This document shows, piece by piece, positions 8,202 to 17,710 of a stretch of 36,246 nucleotides of DNA; the stretch's first letter is position 1; every line of letters begins with the position of its first letter. The DNA comes from Nostoc sp. 'Peltigera membranacea cyanobiont' 210A (lineage in GTDB: Bacteria; Cyanobacteriota; Cyanobacteriia; Cyanobacteriales; Nostocaceae). The stretch spans positions 603,689 through 639,934 of the forward strand of contig NZ_NOLJ01000003.1 in NCBI RefSeq assembly GCF_002246015.1. Reading direction: 5' to 3'. The notes under the pieces were generated by a model, which was not told the origin of the DNA, did no database searches, and saw nothing but the letters and a program-made list of their open reading frames with translations. The position numbers and the translations under genes are program-made.

Positions 8202-8777
8202 TCAACCTTTTCGAGTCAATCCGGTTTCCGTACAAATATGTTGTAATGGTTTATCCCAAAGCTCAATCGGTATTTGGGACAAATAGGCAAAATCAAAGAC
8301 AATTCCGATAGTCGGCTTTGTCTGCCACTGCGGTAAACTGAGCAAGCGATCGTAATATCCGCCGCCATAACCCAAACGATATCCTTGATAGTCGCAAGCT
8401 ACACTGGGTACAAGAATCAAATCTACTTTCGCAGCATCTAAGATTGGAGCGTCGGGGTGTGGTTCAATAATGCCATAAGCGCCGCTTTGGATAGAATCGT
8501 TAGGTGTCCAAATATGCCAAGACAGGGATTTATTAATGCAGCGAGAAAATCCCCAACGGTATTTGGTGTTGGCAAATAGGGGACTGAGGTCAGGTTCTTG
8601 GCGAAAGCTGAAATAAGCGAGTATTGTTTTTGCTTGGGTAAACAAAGTAGAGTTTTGTAAATGAGAGCATAAGCGATCGCTTTTTTCTCTCCATTCTCCA
8701 GAGCACATTGATTGACGTGTTTTAAGTAGAGTGCGGCGCAATTCTACTTTATTTAGTTGATGATTAACTTTGTCCAT
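8202..8777 (-). CDS. 5-formyltetrahydrofolate cyclo-ligase
   Basis: 191 residues from the ATG at 8777. It converts 5-formyl-THF to 5,10-methenyl-THF with ATP, salvaging folate in the cytosol. The N-terminal KVELRRTLLKTRQSM helix carries the family's basic residues. The signature RLGYGGGYYDRLL (about 151-163) binds ATP and folate, and VDLILVPSVACD precedes it. An in-frame TTG at 8789 would add four residues but lies in the T-run of the preceding terminator, so the ATG is preferred. The gene follows the gmd/fucose-synthase pair on the same strand but is separated from it by that terminator, so it is probably transcribed separately. Confidence 0.9.
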   Translation of the reverse strand: MDKVNHQLNKVELRRTLLKTRQSMCSGEWREKSDRLCSHLQNSTLFTQAKTILAYFSFRQEPDLSPLFANTKYRWGFSRCINKSLSWHIWTPNDSIQSGAYGIIEPHPDAPILDAAKVDLILVPSVACDYQGYRLGYGGGYYDRLLSLPQWQTKPTIGIVFDFAYLSQIPIELWDKPLQHICTETGLTRKG

Positions 8778-8787
8778 AAAAATAGTC

Positions 8788-8816
8788 AAAAAAATAAGCT
8801 GGGCATCACCCAGCTT
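8788..8816 (-). terminator. Rho-independent terminator after the GDP-fucose genes
   Basis: On the minus strand AAGCTGGG and CCCAGCTT form an 8-bp stem with a 5-nt loop, followed by ATTTTTTTG. It sits 34 nt after the stop of the fucose synthase gene and directly before the cyclo-ligase gene. Confidence 0.85.
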
Positions 8817-8849
8817 GTATTACTCTACATTCACCAGAACAGAACATTG

Positions 8850-9797
<948 letters not shown>

Positions 9798-9817
9798 TTA
9801 TCCTCTGTAATGCCGAA

Positions 9818-10903
9818 TCAGAAGTGCAAAGCGCCCAGTGTTTGACGAATAGTCGCAATGTCATCTGGAAATTGCGAACCTTTTCCATTGGGTGAAGTAT
9901 GACCCAATGCTTGTAAGTCTGCTTCTACCATTAGGGAAACTAGTTCTTCAAAGGTTACTGATGGTGCCCAGCCCAAGTTCTGCCGTGCTTTGGTAGAATC
10001 GCCAATCAACAACTCTACCTCAGATGGACGGAGGTAACGCTCATCAAACTCTACATAATCTTGCCAATTAAGATTCACATAACTAAATGCCAATTCTAAA
10101 AACTCGCGCACCGAGTGGGTTTCACCAGTAGAAATTACATAATCGTCTGGCTGGTCTTTCTGCAACATTAACCACATTGCTTTGACGTAATCCTTTGCAT
10201 AGCCCCAATCTCGCTTGGCATCTAGATTACCCATGTAAATCTTTTTCTGCTTACCAGCAACAATACCAGCCACGGCTCTAGTAATTTTGCGGGTTACAAA
10301 GGTTTCACCCCGCCGTGGTGACTCGTGGTTAAAAAGTATACCGTTACAAGCAAATAAATTATAAGATTCACGATAATTTATAGTTTGCCAGTGAGCGTAA
10401 ACTTTCGCACAGGCATAGGGACTGCGGGGATAAAAGGGTGTTGTCTCAGTTTGAGGTATTGCTTGTACTAAACCGTACATTTCTGAAGAACCCGCCTGGT
10501 AAAATCGCACCTGAATTCCGGTACGATGCTGGTAGTCTCGAATTGCTTCCAACAGACGCAATGTCCCCATTCCTACTGCATCTACTGTGTATTCTGGTGA
10601 ATCAAAGCTGACTCTGACGTGGGATTGAGCGCCGAGGTTGTAAATTTCTACTGGCTTTACTTCTTCTAAAATACGCCGTAACGTTGTACCATCCGTCAAG
10701 TCGCCGTAGTGAAGAAACAACCGTACTCCCTCTTTGTGGGGGTCTTCGTAGATGTGGTCGATACGGTCTGTGTTGAAGGTAGAAGTCCGGCGAATGATGC
10801 CGTGAACTTCATAACCTTGTTCCAACAAAAACTCACTTAGATATGAACCATCTTGTCCAGTAATACCAGTAATCAACGCTCGCTTCTGTTGCGTCATACT
10901 CAA
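9818..10903 (-). CDS. gmd: GDP-mannose 4,6-dehydratase
   Basis: 361 residues, the full family length. It converts GDP-D-mannose to GDP-4-keto-6-deoxy-D-mannose, the first step towards GDP-fucose or related deoxyhexoses. Diagnostic segments are [15 protein letters not shown] (about 13-27, NADP binding), [33 protein letters not shown], the catalytic [15 protein letters not shown] (Tyr-x3-Lys), and [16 protein letters not shown]. It is the first gene of the gmd-fcl pair. The 463 bp upstream (10904-11366) are AT-rich and must carry the promoter. They show only a weak hairpin pair around 11206-11250 that resembles ends of a MITE family, and no gene. Confidence 0.95.
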   Translation of the reverse strand: MSMTQQKRALITGITGQDGSYLSEFLLEQGYEVHGIIRRTSTFNTDRIDHIYEDPHKEGVRLFLHYGDLTDGTTLRRILEEVKPVEIYNLGAQSHVRVSFDSPEYTVDAVGMGTLRLLEAIRDYQHRTGIQVRFYQAGSSEMYGLVQAIPQTETTPFYPRSPYACAKVYAHWQTINYRESYNLFACNGILFNHESPRRGETFVTRKITRAVAGIVAGKQKKIYMGNLDAKRDWGYAKDYVKAMWLMLQKDQPDDYVISTGETHSVREFLELAFSYVNLNWQDYVEFDERYLRPSEVELLIGDSTKARQNLGWAPSVTFEELVSLMVEADLQALGHTSPNGKGSQFPDDIATIRQTLGALHF

Positions 10904-11320
10904 TTATCCCTTATTGTCTTTGATTAAAAATTTACAGCCAATCTGATACAACCTAGCAATTAATTGCTGAATTGCCTAATGGGAAACCTACGAGTTCTTG
11001 TGGTTAGGAGACTTTTTCCGTAAATAAATATACTTAACAAAAAGTAATCTAGCACGTAAGTCCAATATTTAGATAGCTCAAGATTATATTATGTATATTT
11101 TCTACCAGATAGGTCGAGATTATTTTTATGTATGTTGTTGTTTTTTGTCAAAACTTCATATATCTCTAGTTTTATGAAGACTTAATAAAATAGCCATTTT
11201 AAAATTAGACCTCTGGCAAAAGTGCCAAAGATCCACACTTACAGAAGTCTGAATATAAGTAGAAAAGCACAAATTATAGAAACAAAAATGAGCAATCCTT
11301 TAGTTTGAGGGGAGAATTGT

Positions 11321-11360
11321 ACTTAGGGGCATTAACTGCCCCACAGAATCCACCCTAAGT
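11321..11360 (-). terminator. Hairpin after the second sugar transferase gene
   Basis: ACTTAGGG (11321-11328) pairs with CCCTAAGT (11353-11360), and an alternative inner stem GGGGCA/TGCCCC (11326-11342) competes with it. It starts just past the stop codon on the minus strand but has no T-run, so terminator function is tentative. Confidence 0.35.
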
Positions 11361-11366
11361 AGTTAC

Positions 11367-12122
11367 TCAGTATGCGCCGTTATTTTTGGGTAGAATTACC
11401 ACATCGACAGTTTTCAAGATGATCCATAAATCAAGCCAGAAGTTTCTAAATTTGACATAATGCAGGTCTATTTGGACTCTCCGAGGGTAGGGAATGTCAT
11501 TACGCCCAGATACCTGCCACAAACCAGTAATTCCTGGACGGATTGTTAAAATCTCGTCAATGTGACAACCGTATTTTGGCAGTTCCTCTGCTACCAAGGG
11601 TCGGGGACCGACTACACTCATATCCCCTTTTAAAACGTTCCAGAACTGGGGAAATTCGTCTAAGCTAGTAATTCGCAAAAATCGACCAATTTTGGTAATA
11701 CGGGGGTCTTGTTTCAGCTTAAAACTGCTCTCAAATTCTTGCCGCAATTCGGGCGATGTTTCCATCATTTGCATGAGGATTTCGTCCGCATTGCTTACCA
11801 TTGTTCGGAATTTAATACAACTAAACGCTTTGTAATTTTTCCCTACCCGTTCCTGGACATAAAAAATTGGCCCTTCTGAGCTAAAGGCAATCAGCAAGGT
11901 CAAAATTAAGTAGACGGGGAAGAACAAAATTAATACCGACAGCGAAAACACTATATCGAACAGTCGTTTGGCAAACTCTCCGTTTAAACCCTGAAAAGAT
12001 AAACCTTTGGGCTTAACTTTTGGCGTCTTTGTTTTTTGACCGCGTTTTAAGAAACGCGTAGACGCTCTAGTGTCTTGCCTTACGCCTCGCTTGCCGGAGA
12101 GGAGTGAGCTCTGGGCAGTCAT
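11367..12122 (-). CDS. Polyprenyl-phosphate sugar phosphotransferase (exopolysaccharide type)
   Basis: 251 residues from the ATG at 12122, which follows AAGGAG by 4 nt. An overlapping ATG at 12125 and a longer reading to 12149 are possible but less well placed. Family blocks are AKRLFDIVFSLSVLILFFP (membrane anchor, about 50-75), FYVQERVGKNYKAFSCIKFRTM, the SLDEFPQFWNVLKGDMSVVG block, RPGITGLWQVSGRND and the terminal PKNNGAY. It starts lipid-linked glycan assembly at the inner membrane. Residues about 10-30 (KRGVRQDTRASTRFLKRG) are encoded by a copy of the iterated Nostoc-type palindromic repeat (about 12040-12105), so this basic tail looks acquired. It lies downstream of a glycosyltransferase gene on the same strand and is a paralogue of the gene at 4.6 kb. 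Confidence 0.88.
   Translation of the reverse strand: MTAQSSLLSGKRGVRQDTRASTRFLKRGQKTKTPKVKPKGLSFQGLNGEFAKRLFDIVFSLSVLILFFPVYLILTLLIAFSSEGPIFYVQERVGKNYKAFSCIKFRTMVSNADEILMQMMETSPELRQEFESSFKLKQDPRITKIGRFLRITSLDEFPQFWNVLKGDMSVVGPRPLVAEELPKYGCHIDEILTIRPGITGLWQVSGRNDIPYPRRVQIDLHYVKFRNFWLDLWIILKTVDVVILPKNNGAY
12045..12105. repeat. Iterated palindromic repeat inside a coding region
   Basis: The stretch reads as the Nostocales-type interspersed repeat (AACGCGTAGACGC, CTTGCCTTACGCCTCGCTTG pieces). Related fragments occur near 20255-20285, 27255-27305, 30735-30775, 32620-32645, 32915-32955, 34165-34200 and 34701-34729. Here it is translated as the basic N-terminus of the sugar transferase. Confidence 0.55.
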
Positions 12123-12220
12123 CATACTCCTTAATAATCCACACCACACATAGTCCCAATATTAAAGCCAAAATGAGATGCTTCTGGGGGAAATTGCCAA
12201 AAGCCTAAAAAAATTAGACG

Positions 12221-13375
12221 TTAATCAACACCATCATTCCGAAAACGGTGTTTTTCGTTGCACTTGTTTACAAAATTTAGATAACGATCTGCAAAGATTT
12301 GCGGTGAAAACAGCGCGGCGTGCGATCGCATATACTCGGAATTGAACGAACCCTCATACATTTCAAACTTTTCTACTGCCTCCACCAAAGCCGCCTCTGT
12401 TTGCGTCTTGAAAAATATACCTGTCCCTGTATCCGGATCAGAGCGGATATCTCGCACTGTTTCTAAAGCACCCCCTGCACCATAAGCAATTACTGGCGTG
12501 CCGCAGGCTTGTGCTTCCACTAGGGCAATACCAAAATCTTCACAAGCTGCATACACAAACGCCTTAGCCTTAGACATATATTTTTTTACCACATTATCGG
12601 GTTGCCAACCGAGTATTTGGATATTTGAGTTTGCCATCTCGCGAATCTTATTCATTTCATCTCCTGTACCAATGACTACTAATGGTCGTTTTAGTTGATT
12701 AAAAGCCTTGACAATCAACGATATTTGCTTGTAACTCACTAACCGAGAAACTGTCAGATAAAAGTCCTCTTTCTCAGACAGAAACGGAAATTCCGCAATA
12801 TTCACTGGTGGGTAAATGACTGTTGCTTCTCGCCGATAGCAACGCCAAATCCGCCGAGCTGTATGCTGCGAGTTGGCAATGAAGTAATCAACACGATTGG
12901 CACTCAATACATCCCACTGGCGCAAACGATGTAATAAATATCGCGTCACCCATCCAGGTAAACCATTACCTAGTTTGCTGTGGCGCAGATAATCAAAGGT
13001 CAAGTCCCAGGCATAGCGCATAGGGCTGTGACAGTAGCAAATATGCATCTGTTCGGGAGTGGTAAGGATTCCTTTGGCAACAGCATGGGATGAAGACAGA
13101 ATTACATCATAATGCCGCAAATCAAGTTGTTCAATTGCCAAGGGCCACAAGGGCAAGTATTTTTGTATACCGTTGCGGGCATAGGGAAAGTTCTGAAGAA
13201 ACGTCTTGCCAATTTGACGCTTATATAAATAACTTTCTCTATTGCTGGATTCAAAATCTATGAGGGCATACAAATCAGCATCAATGTGATTCAGAATTTC
13301 TCGTACAACGAGTTCTGAACCACCGGTGGCTTTAGGGGTTAGCCACTCATGAACCAGAGCATATTTCAAGGGCAC
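12221..13375 (-). CDS. Glycosyltransferase family 4 (GT-B)
   Basis: 384 residues from a GTG at 13375, giving MPLKYALVHEWL, the usual beginning of this family. A longer reading from TTG at 13390 starts within a heptamer repeat and is unlikely. Features are the glycine turn ATGGSELVVREIL (about 15), SSSHAVAKGI, ICYCHSPMRYAWD (about 110), the nucleotide-binding half beginning near YLTVSRLVSYKQ, and the E-x7-E motif in EDFGIALVEAQACGTPVIAYG (EDFGIALVE, about 278-286). It transfers a nucleotide-activated sugar, often mannose in close relatives, to a growing lipid-linked glycan. It lies about 100 bp upstream of the sugar transferase gene on the same strand, which suggests co-transcription. Confidence 0.88.
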   Translation of the reverse strand: MPLKYALVHEWLTPKATGGSELVVREILNHIDADLYALIDFESSNRESYLYKRQIGKTFLQNFPYARNGIQKYLPLWPLAIEQLDLRHYDVILSSSHAVAKGILTTPEQMHICYCHSPMRYAWDLTFDYLRHSKLGNGLPGWVTRYLLHRLRQWDVLSANRVDYFIANSQHTARRIWRCYRREATVIYPPVNIAEFPFLSEKEDFYLTVSRLVSYKQISLIVKAFNQLKRPLVVIGTGDEMNKIREMANSNIQILGWQPDNVVKKYMSKAKAFVYAACEDFGIALVEAQACGTPVIAYGAGGALETVRDIRSDPDTGTGIFFKTQTEAALVEAVEKFEMYEGSFNSEYMRSHAALFSPQIFADRYLNFVNKCNEKHRFRNDGVD

Positions 13376-13384
13376 AGCTAAACA

Positions 13385-13409
13385 ATTCAAAATTCAAAAT
13401 TCAAAATTG
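13385..13409. repeat. Heptamer tandem repeat (AATTCAA)n
   Basis: Three to four contiguous AATTCAA units sit at the 5' edge of the glycosyltransferase gene. This is the short tandemly repeated repetitive (STRR) type known from heterocystous cyanobacteria. The adjoining gap (13410-13680) also contains GGGCATT tandem units (about 13549-13573). Confidence 0.7.
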
Positions 13410-13615
13410 AAGATAGTTTTCTTAGACTCCGACTGAAAAGTTTCTCCTTGTGATTAATTAACGGGGAGCGCCCTAGATTAGCAAATGGGACGCAATCTTT
13501 TCCCCAGAGGTTCCAGATAGATGCTGTAACCTGATAACCTCAGATTGGGCATGGGCATTGGGCATTGGGCATTGATTATTCTCATTGTCTCCCTCATCTC
13601 CCTCATCTCCCCAGT

Positions 13616-13639
13616 AGAGACGCGATTAATCGCGTCTCT
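13616..13639. repeat. Perfect 24-bp palindrome
   Basis: A 24-bp sequence identical to its reverse complement, with half-site AGAGACGCGATT. The same half-site motif recurs in the inverted repeat at 30886-30950, so it is a dispersed repeat rather than a gene-specific operator. Confidence 0.7.
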
Positions 13640-13680
13640 GCCCACTCCTTAACAACAACTGATATAGAAAGGGTGAATTT

Positions 13681-14619
13681 ATGCGAATTCTGATTATGGG
13701 TGGTACTCGGTTCATTGGTGTCTATTTGACTCAGCTACTAGTGGAACAAGGACACGAGGTGGTGCTGTTCAATCGTGGGAATCGGCCAGCACCTTCTTTA
13801 GAGGGAGTAGGACAAATTATAGGCGATCGCACTGATGCTACTCAATTAAAAGCAAAGTTATCACAAGAAAATTTTGATGTCATTTTTGACAATAACGGGC
13901 GTGAACTTACTGATACTCAACCACTAGCAGAAATTTTTCAAGACCGAGTGCAACATTTTGTGTATATGAGTTCTGCGGGAGTTTATCTCAAATCCGATCA
14001 ATTACCACACATAGAAGGTGATGCTGTAGATCCCAAAAGTCGCCATAAGGGTAAACATGAAACAGAAGCTTACCTGACTCAATTGGGCTTACCCTTTACT
14101 TCTATTCGTCCTACTTATATTTACGGGCCTCGTAATTATAATGAGTTGGAAGGCTGGTTTTTTGACAGAATTGTGCGCGATCGCCCCATTCCTATCCCCG
14201 GAAATGGCTTGCATATCACGCAGCTAGGTCATGTAAAAGACTTGGCGCTGGCAATGACTCAGGTTTTGGGCAATAAACAAGCCGTAGGGCAGATTTATAA
14301 TATCTCTGGCGATCGCTTTGTCACTTTTGATGGTTTAGCCCGTGCTAGTGCTGTTGCGGCTGGCAAATCACCTGATGCTGTCAAAATTGTCCACTACGAC
14401 CCGAAAAAGTTTGATTTCGGCAAACGCAAAGCTTTTCCCATGCGGGTGCAGCATTTCTTTGCTTCGGTGAATAAAGCGCAAACAGAATTAAACTGGCATC
14501 CTGAATATGATTTGATTTCTGGGTTGCAAGATTCTCTGGAAAATGACTATTTGGCTAATGCAAAAGATAAAGCTGATGTTGATTTTTCTGTAGATGAGGA
14601 GATTTTACAAGCGTTGTGA
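13681..14619 (+). CDS. NAD-dependent epimerase/dehydratase, CSP41-like atypical SDR
   Basis: 312 residues. The N-terminal MRILIMGGTRFIGVYL loop with GGTRFIG is typical of the CSP41/atypical extended-SDR group. The catalytic Tyr-x3-Lys of active epimerases is absent: after SSAGVYLKSDQLP the expected position reads SRHKGKHETEAYL. SIRPTYIYGPRNYNELEGWFFDRI and LHITQLGHVKDLALAM follow. Plant and cyanobacterial CSP41 proteins bind RNA rather than acting as sugar epimerases, so an RNA-associated role is possible. It is divergently oriented from the glycan genes and probably monocistronic. Confidence 0.82.
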   Translation: MRILIMGGTRFIGVYLTQLLVEQGHEVVLFNRGNRPAPSLEGVGQIIGDRTDATQLKAKLSQENFDVIFDNNGRELTDTQPLAEIFQDRVQHFVYMSSAGVYLKSDQLPHIEGDAVDPKSRHKGKHETEAYLTQLGLPFTSIRPTYIYGPRNYNELEGWFFDRIVRDRPIPIPGNGLHITQLGHVKDLALAMTQVLGNKQAVGQIYNISGDRFVTFDGLARASAVAAGKSPDAVKIVHYDPKKFDFGKRKAFPMRVQHFFASVNKAQTELNWHPEYDLISGLQDSLENDYLANAKDKADVDFSVDEEILQAL

Positions 14620-14647
14620 GTAGCCAACAGTCTCATAGAATTCGCAC

Positions 14648-14686
14648 GCCAGTTGCTAATGGGGGTTTCCCCCATTAGCAACTGGC
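14648..14686. terminator. Very strong hairpin (18-bp perfect stem)
   Basis: 14648-14665 pairs perfectly with 14669-14686 around a TTT loop. Two more hairpins follow: AGTCCGC/GCGGACT (about 14702-14719) and AAACCCAC/GTGGGTTT (about 14741-14760), the last followed by TGTTT. The cluster lies between convergent genes (stops at 14619 and 14825), so it may end transcription from both sides, but it is also typical of dispersed repeats. Confidence 0.5.
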
Positions 14687-14824
14687 TTGGCTACACAGGC
14701 AAAGTCCGCCTCTGCGGACTAAAGTCAAATTAAGGGTTTGAAACCCACGGAGGTGGGTTTTGTTTGTGTAGACGCGGTTTCTAACTGCCCGTTTCGCTTA
14801 AGTTGACTGATGCTTTTCGCGTTT

Positions 14825-15559
14825 TCATAACTCATCAGGGTTAACGCCTAACTCGCGCAGTTGTGCTGCTAATCTGTTAGCCCGTTGACTTTCTCGTTCT
14901 AGTTTTTCTAGCGGCGTGGGAAGCCAATTCCCGGATGCATCATACCAACGTAGCCACAATCGCTCAATTCCTTGGTAAGAACCTTGCCAAAGTCCTAAGC
15001 CCAGTTCCAAACCCGGCATCCACACTCGTGGGGTACTCAAGTCCAATTCGCTGTAACTATCTGCAACTAATTGGAATACTTGGAGTTTGTCAGTGTAGCG
15101 GTCAAACACAATGTAGTAAGGAACTCGCAAAATCCGCTCATAAACTTCCCATTTGGTCGGTGGTTGGTTAATCTCCCGCAGAGTTTGTCCTAAGTCTTCT
15201 TTTTCAGTGCCAGGAGAAAGCAATTCTACCACTACAAAAGGAGCAACCCCTTCTTGCCAAATGACATAACTCAGACGCAAGTTTTGCTGTTCGTAGAGAC
15301 GCGAAACTCCCACAGCAGCAAACCAGTCTGGGCGTTTGTACCATAGTGTATGCCGCAGGTCATAGTAAAGGTTTAAGTCAGTGGCAACAAAAACCTCCTC
15401 TGCTGGATAGTTAGGTGGAGAGAAGGTTTCGCGCAGAAGTTGGGGTTGAAAAAGGTGAAATTCGTCAGGCAAACCAGAGTCCTCCGGGTATTCACTGGGA
15501 AGATCATACATGGTGGGTAGGGTTTCTTTTGCAGGGCGAGGCGGGTCTGTTTGGTACAT
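14825..15559 (-). CDS. Uma2-family protein (restriction-endonuclease-like fold)
   Basis: 244 residues. The family is very abundant in cyanobacteria and has a PD-(D/E)xK nuclease-like core. Visible signs are the DLNLYYD entry, the FVVVELLSPGTEKEDLG block with the conserved Glu and SPGT turn (about 108-124), WEVYERILRVPYYIVFDRY, and the WMPGLELGLGLWQGSYQG segment followed by WLRWYD. The C-terminus ends in a short coiled coil (KLERESQRANRLAAQLRELG). The biological role is not settled. It has no partner gene here. Confidence 0.85.
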   Translation of the reverse strand: MYQTDPPRPAKETLPTMYDLPSEYPEDSGLPDEFHLFQPQLLRETFSPPNYPAEEVFVATDLNLYYDLRHTLWYKRPDWFAAVGVSRLYEQQNLRLSYVIWQEGVAPFVVVELLSPGTEKEDLGQTLREINQPPTKWEVYERILRVPYYIVFDRYTDKLQVFQLVADSYSELDLSTPRVWMPGLELGLGLWQGSYQGIERLWLRWYDASGNWLPTPLEKLERESQRANRLAAQLRELGVNPDEL

Positions 15560-15782
15560 AACGAGAATCTTGACCGACTAATTTTAAGTTAACGGATCGC
15601 GGTAAAGGTTGAGTCAAAATAAAAAATATTTTCTTCTACCTGGGGAAGACGCGATAAATTGGGTCTTTAGTCTTTACTGAAACAGGAATGAAAATTTTCT
15701 TTATTAGTCAGGCAAAGGTTTTTTAGAATTGCCTGAAGGCTACTGAAACTAGTTTCTGTAAATACTATTGTTGGTTGATAAA

Positions 15783-16667
15783 ATGAGCCAGGTTTTACAA
15801 TATCCACTCCAGAATGTATTAGAAGCCCGTGCCCGCTTGGGCGAAGGCCCCGTCTGGGATTCTACCCAAAACCTACTGTACTGGGTCGATATTTACAACC
15901 ATCGCGTACATCAGTTCAATCCTGCTACGGGGAAAGACTTGTTTTTTAATGTGGGAGATGTCGTAGGTGCGATCGCAATAGCAGGGAAAGATAGATTAAT
16001 TATGGCACTGCGTCATCACTTGGCATTCCTCAACACCCAAACAGGTGAAGTTACTCCCATTTTGGAAATTGAAGGAAATCTGTCAGATAACCGTCTGAAT
16101 GATGGCAAATGTGACTCTCAAGGACGTTTTTGGATCGGCTCAATGTGTTCTTTGGAAAAACCCCAGGCTAGCCTCTATCGCTACGATGGTGACGGTTCAT
16201 TCAATGTGATTGAAACGGGTTTGACTATCTCTAATGGTCTGGGGTGGAGTCCCGATGAAAAAACGTTTTACTTGAGTGATTCTCCTCAACAAAAAATATA
16301 TGCTTACGACTTTGATTCAGTAACAGGTAGCATAACTAATCGCCGGATTTTTGTTGATTTAACTCATGAATCTTTCTACCCAGATGGTTTGACGATAGAT
16401 AGTCAAGGAAATATTTGGTCAGCTATGTGGGATGGGTGGTGTGTGATTCGTTTCAACTCTAAGGGTGAAGAGATCTTGCGGATCAATTTACCTGTGCAAT
16501 TGCCAACCAGTTGCACTTTTGGTGGCGAAGATTTGCAAACACTTTATATCACTACAGCTTCAGTTGGACTCAGCCAAGAGGAGATAGGAAAAAGTTTCTA
16601 CTCAGGTGATTTATTTGCTCTCAAAACTGATGTTACCGGCTTACCTAGCTATGATTTTGAGAAATAA
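15783..16667 (+). CDS. SMP-30/gluconolactonase/LRE-family protein
   Basis: 294 residues from the ATG at 15783. A TTG fifteen bases upstream is possible but weaker. It is a six-bladed beta-propeller that opens sugar lactones with a divalent metal. Metal-site residues of the family are visible: Glu in LGEGPVWD (about 17), Asn in NRLNDGKCDSQGRFWIGSM (about 100-118), Asn in TISNGLGWSPDEKTFYLSDS (about 148) and Asp in FYPDGLTIDSQGNIWSAMWDG (about 200). It is likely cytosolic, since no signal peptide is seen. The upstream 15560-15782 gap shows only AT-rich sequence. Confidence 0.87.
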   Translation: MSQVLQYPLQNVLEARARLGEGPVWDSTQNLLYWVDIYNHRVHQFNPATGKDLFFNVGDVVGAIAIAGKDRLIMALRHHLAFLNTQTGEVTPILEIEGNLSDNRLNDGKCDSQGRFWIGSMCSLEKPQASLYRYDGDGSFNVIETGLTISNGLGWSPDEKTFYLSDSPQQKIYAYDFDSVTGSITNRRIFVDLTHESFYPDGLTIDSQGNIWSAMWDGWCVIRFNSKGEEILRINLPVQLPTSCTFGGEDLQTLYITTASVGLSQEEIGKSFYSGDLFALKTDVTGLPSYDFEK

Positions 16668-16781
16668 AGTAGTCCCTGTGTCAAGGTGAGGCGCTAAATT
16701 GCCTCCCATATTTGTTCAACTCGACTCTTTATGTGTTTGCGAATCCTAAAAATTCCGAGTTTTGAACTTTTGATCTTGAAG

Positions 16782-17012
16782 TTCCGAGTTCAAAGGTGTA
16801 ACTTCCGAGTTCAAAGGTGCAGCTTACGAGTTCAGAGGCTCAACTTCCGAGTTCAAAGGTGCAGCTTCCGAGTTCAGAGGCTCAACTTTCGAGTTCAAAG
16901 GTGCAGCTTCCGAGTTCAGAGGCTCAACTTTCGAGTTCAAAGGTGCAACTTCCGAGTTCAAAGGTACAACTTCCGAGTTCAAAGGCTCAACTTCCGAGTT
17001 CAAAGGTGCAAC
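16782..17012. repeat. Eleven 21-bp tandem repeats
   Basis: Eleven contiguous 21-bp units of the pattern TTCCGAGTTCAAAGGTGCAAC with a few substitutions, plus a degenerate unit near 16753. Because 21 is a multiple of three and no unit except one has a stop, several frames on both strands stay open and translate to 7-residue repeats. Two sequence subtypes (GGTGCAGC and GGCTCAAC endings) alternate in the middle, suggesting duplication of a 42-bp block. Confidence 0.95.
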
Positions 17013-17069
17013 TTTGTACTTTTTATCTTCATCAGACCACTGAATTACAATACTATATTGTCGTTTCAT
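16824..17069 (-). pseudogene. hicB-like antitoxin fragment fused to 21-bp repeats
   Basis: The 81-residue frame starts [18 protein letters not shown], which closely resembles the N-terminus of cyanobacterial HicB-type antitoxins. After about 19 residues the fold is lost and the frame runs into 7-residue repeats ([14 protein letters not shown]), each from one 21-bp unit. It stops at a TAA created by a single base change in repeat unit 3. The start overlaps the end of pgsA by 17 bp. No hicA toxin gene is next to it. I read it as a truncated hicB whose 3' part was replaced by the repeat array. Whether the chimera is translated is unknown. Confidence 0.5.
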
Positions 17070-17580
17070 TAGTGCTAACTTTTTGCGGCAAAAGATAAAT
17101 ACCCCCAGAGATTAAAGTCAAGGCGACAGAAACCCAAAAAGCAATCAGAGAGGGACTTTGCCATACTTCAGGTAGTGGTGCAATCAGAAGTGCGATCGCA
17201 ACTATTTGACTAACCGTTTTGAGTTTACCCCAAATGTTCGCCCCGGTAATTGTCGTTTGATTCACCCGCCAACCAGCGATCGCTAATTCTCGCGCTAAAA
17301 TCAAAAACACTCCCCAAGCCGGCACTTTTCCTAGTTCAATAAAAACCAGCAACGGCGCAAGTACCAGAAATTTATCCACCAAGGGGTCAAGAAACTTACC
17401 CAACTCACTAATTTGGTTGAGCTTCCGCGCTAAATAGCCGTCTAACCAATCAGTTAACGCCGCAATGATAAAAATTGCCAAACATATCCACCTCGCTTGT
17501 GGTGTGGGATTGTACAAGCCATAAAGCAGAAATGGTACACCTAGAAGGCGAGAGAAGGTAATCCAGTTGGGTAAGGTCAT
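17053..17580 (-). CDS. pgsA: CDP-diacylglycerol-glycerol-3-phosphate 3-phosphatidyltransferase
   Basis: 175 residues, integral membrane. It makes phosphatidylglycerolphosphate from CDP-diacylglycerol and glycerol-3-phosphate, the committed step to phosphatidylglycerol, the only phospholipid of cyanobacterial thylakoids. The CDP-alcohol phosphotransferase signature DG-x2-AR-x8-G-x3-D-x3-D is complete in [20 protein letters not shown] followed by LVD (about 48-70). Several hydrophobic helices and the [22 protein letters not shown]-terminus also fit. The 130-bp gap to the aspartase start is a divergent promoter region. Confidence 0.93.
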   Translation of the reverse strand: MTLPNWITFSRLLGVPFLLYGLYNPTPQARWICLAIFIIAALTDWLDGYLARKLNQISELGKFLDPLVDKFLVLAPLLVFIELGKVPAWGVFLILARELAIAGWRVNQTTITGANIWGKLKTVSQIVAIALLIAPLPEVWQSPSLIAFWVSVALTLISGGIYLLPQKVSTNETTI

Positions 17581-17710
17581 TGAAAATTAAAAATTAACTA
17601 GTGTAAAGCAACAAACAGGCAAGCAAATATGCAAAATATATGCAGATTAGTGTATATGAGTGTGCCTGCGTGGGAAAATCTGTTTTCTGTAGCTCTCCTA
17701 AAACAATACT

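Noticed and set aside
16731..17072. Plus-strand reading frame with RVQRCNF repeats
   Set aside because: It is open only because the 21-bp unit has no stop in this frame. The part before the array shows no family likeness and no ribosome-binding site.
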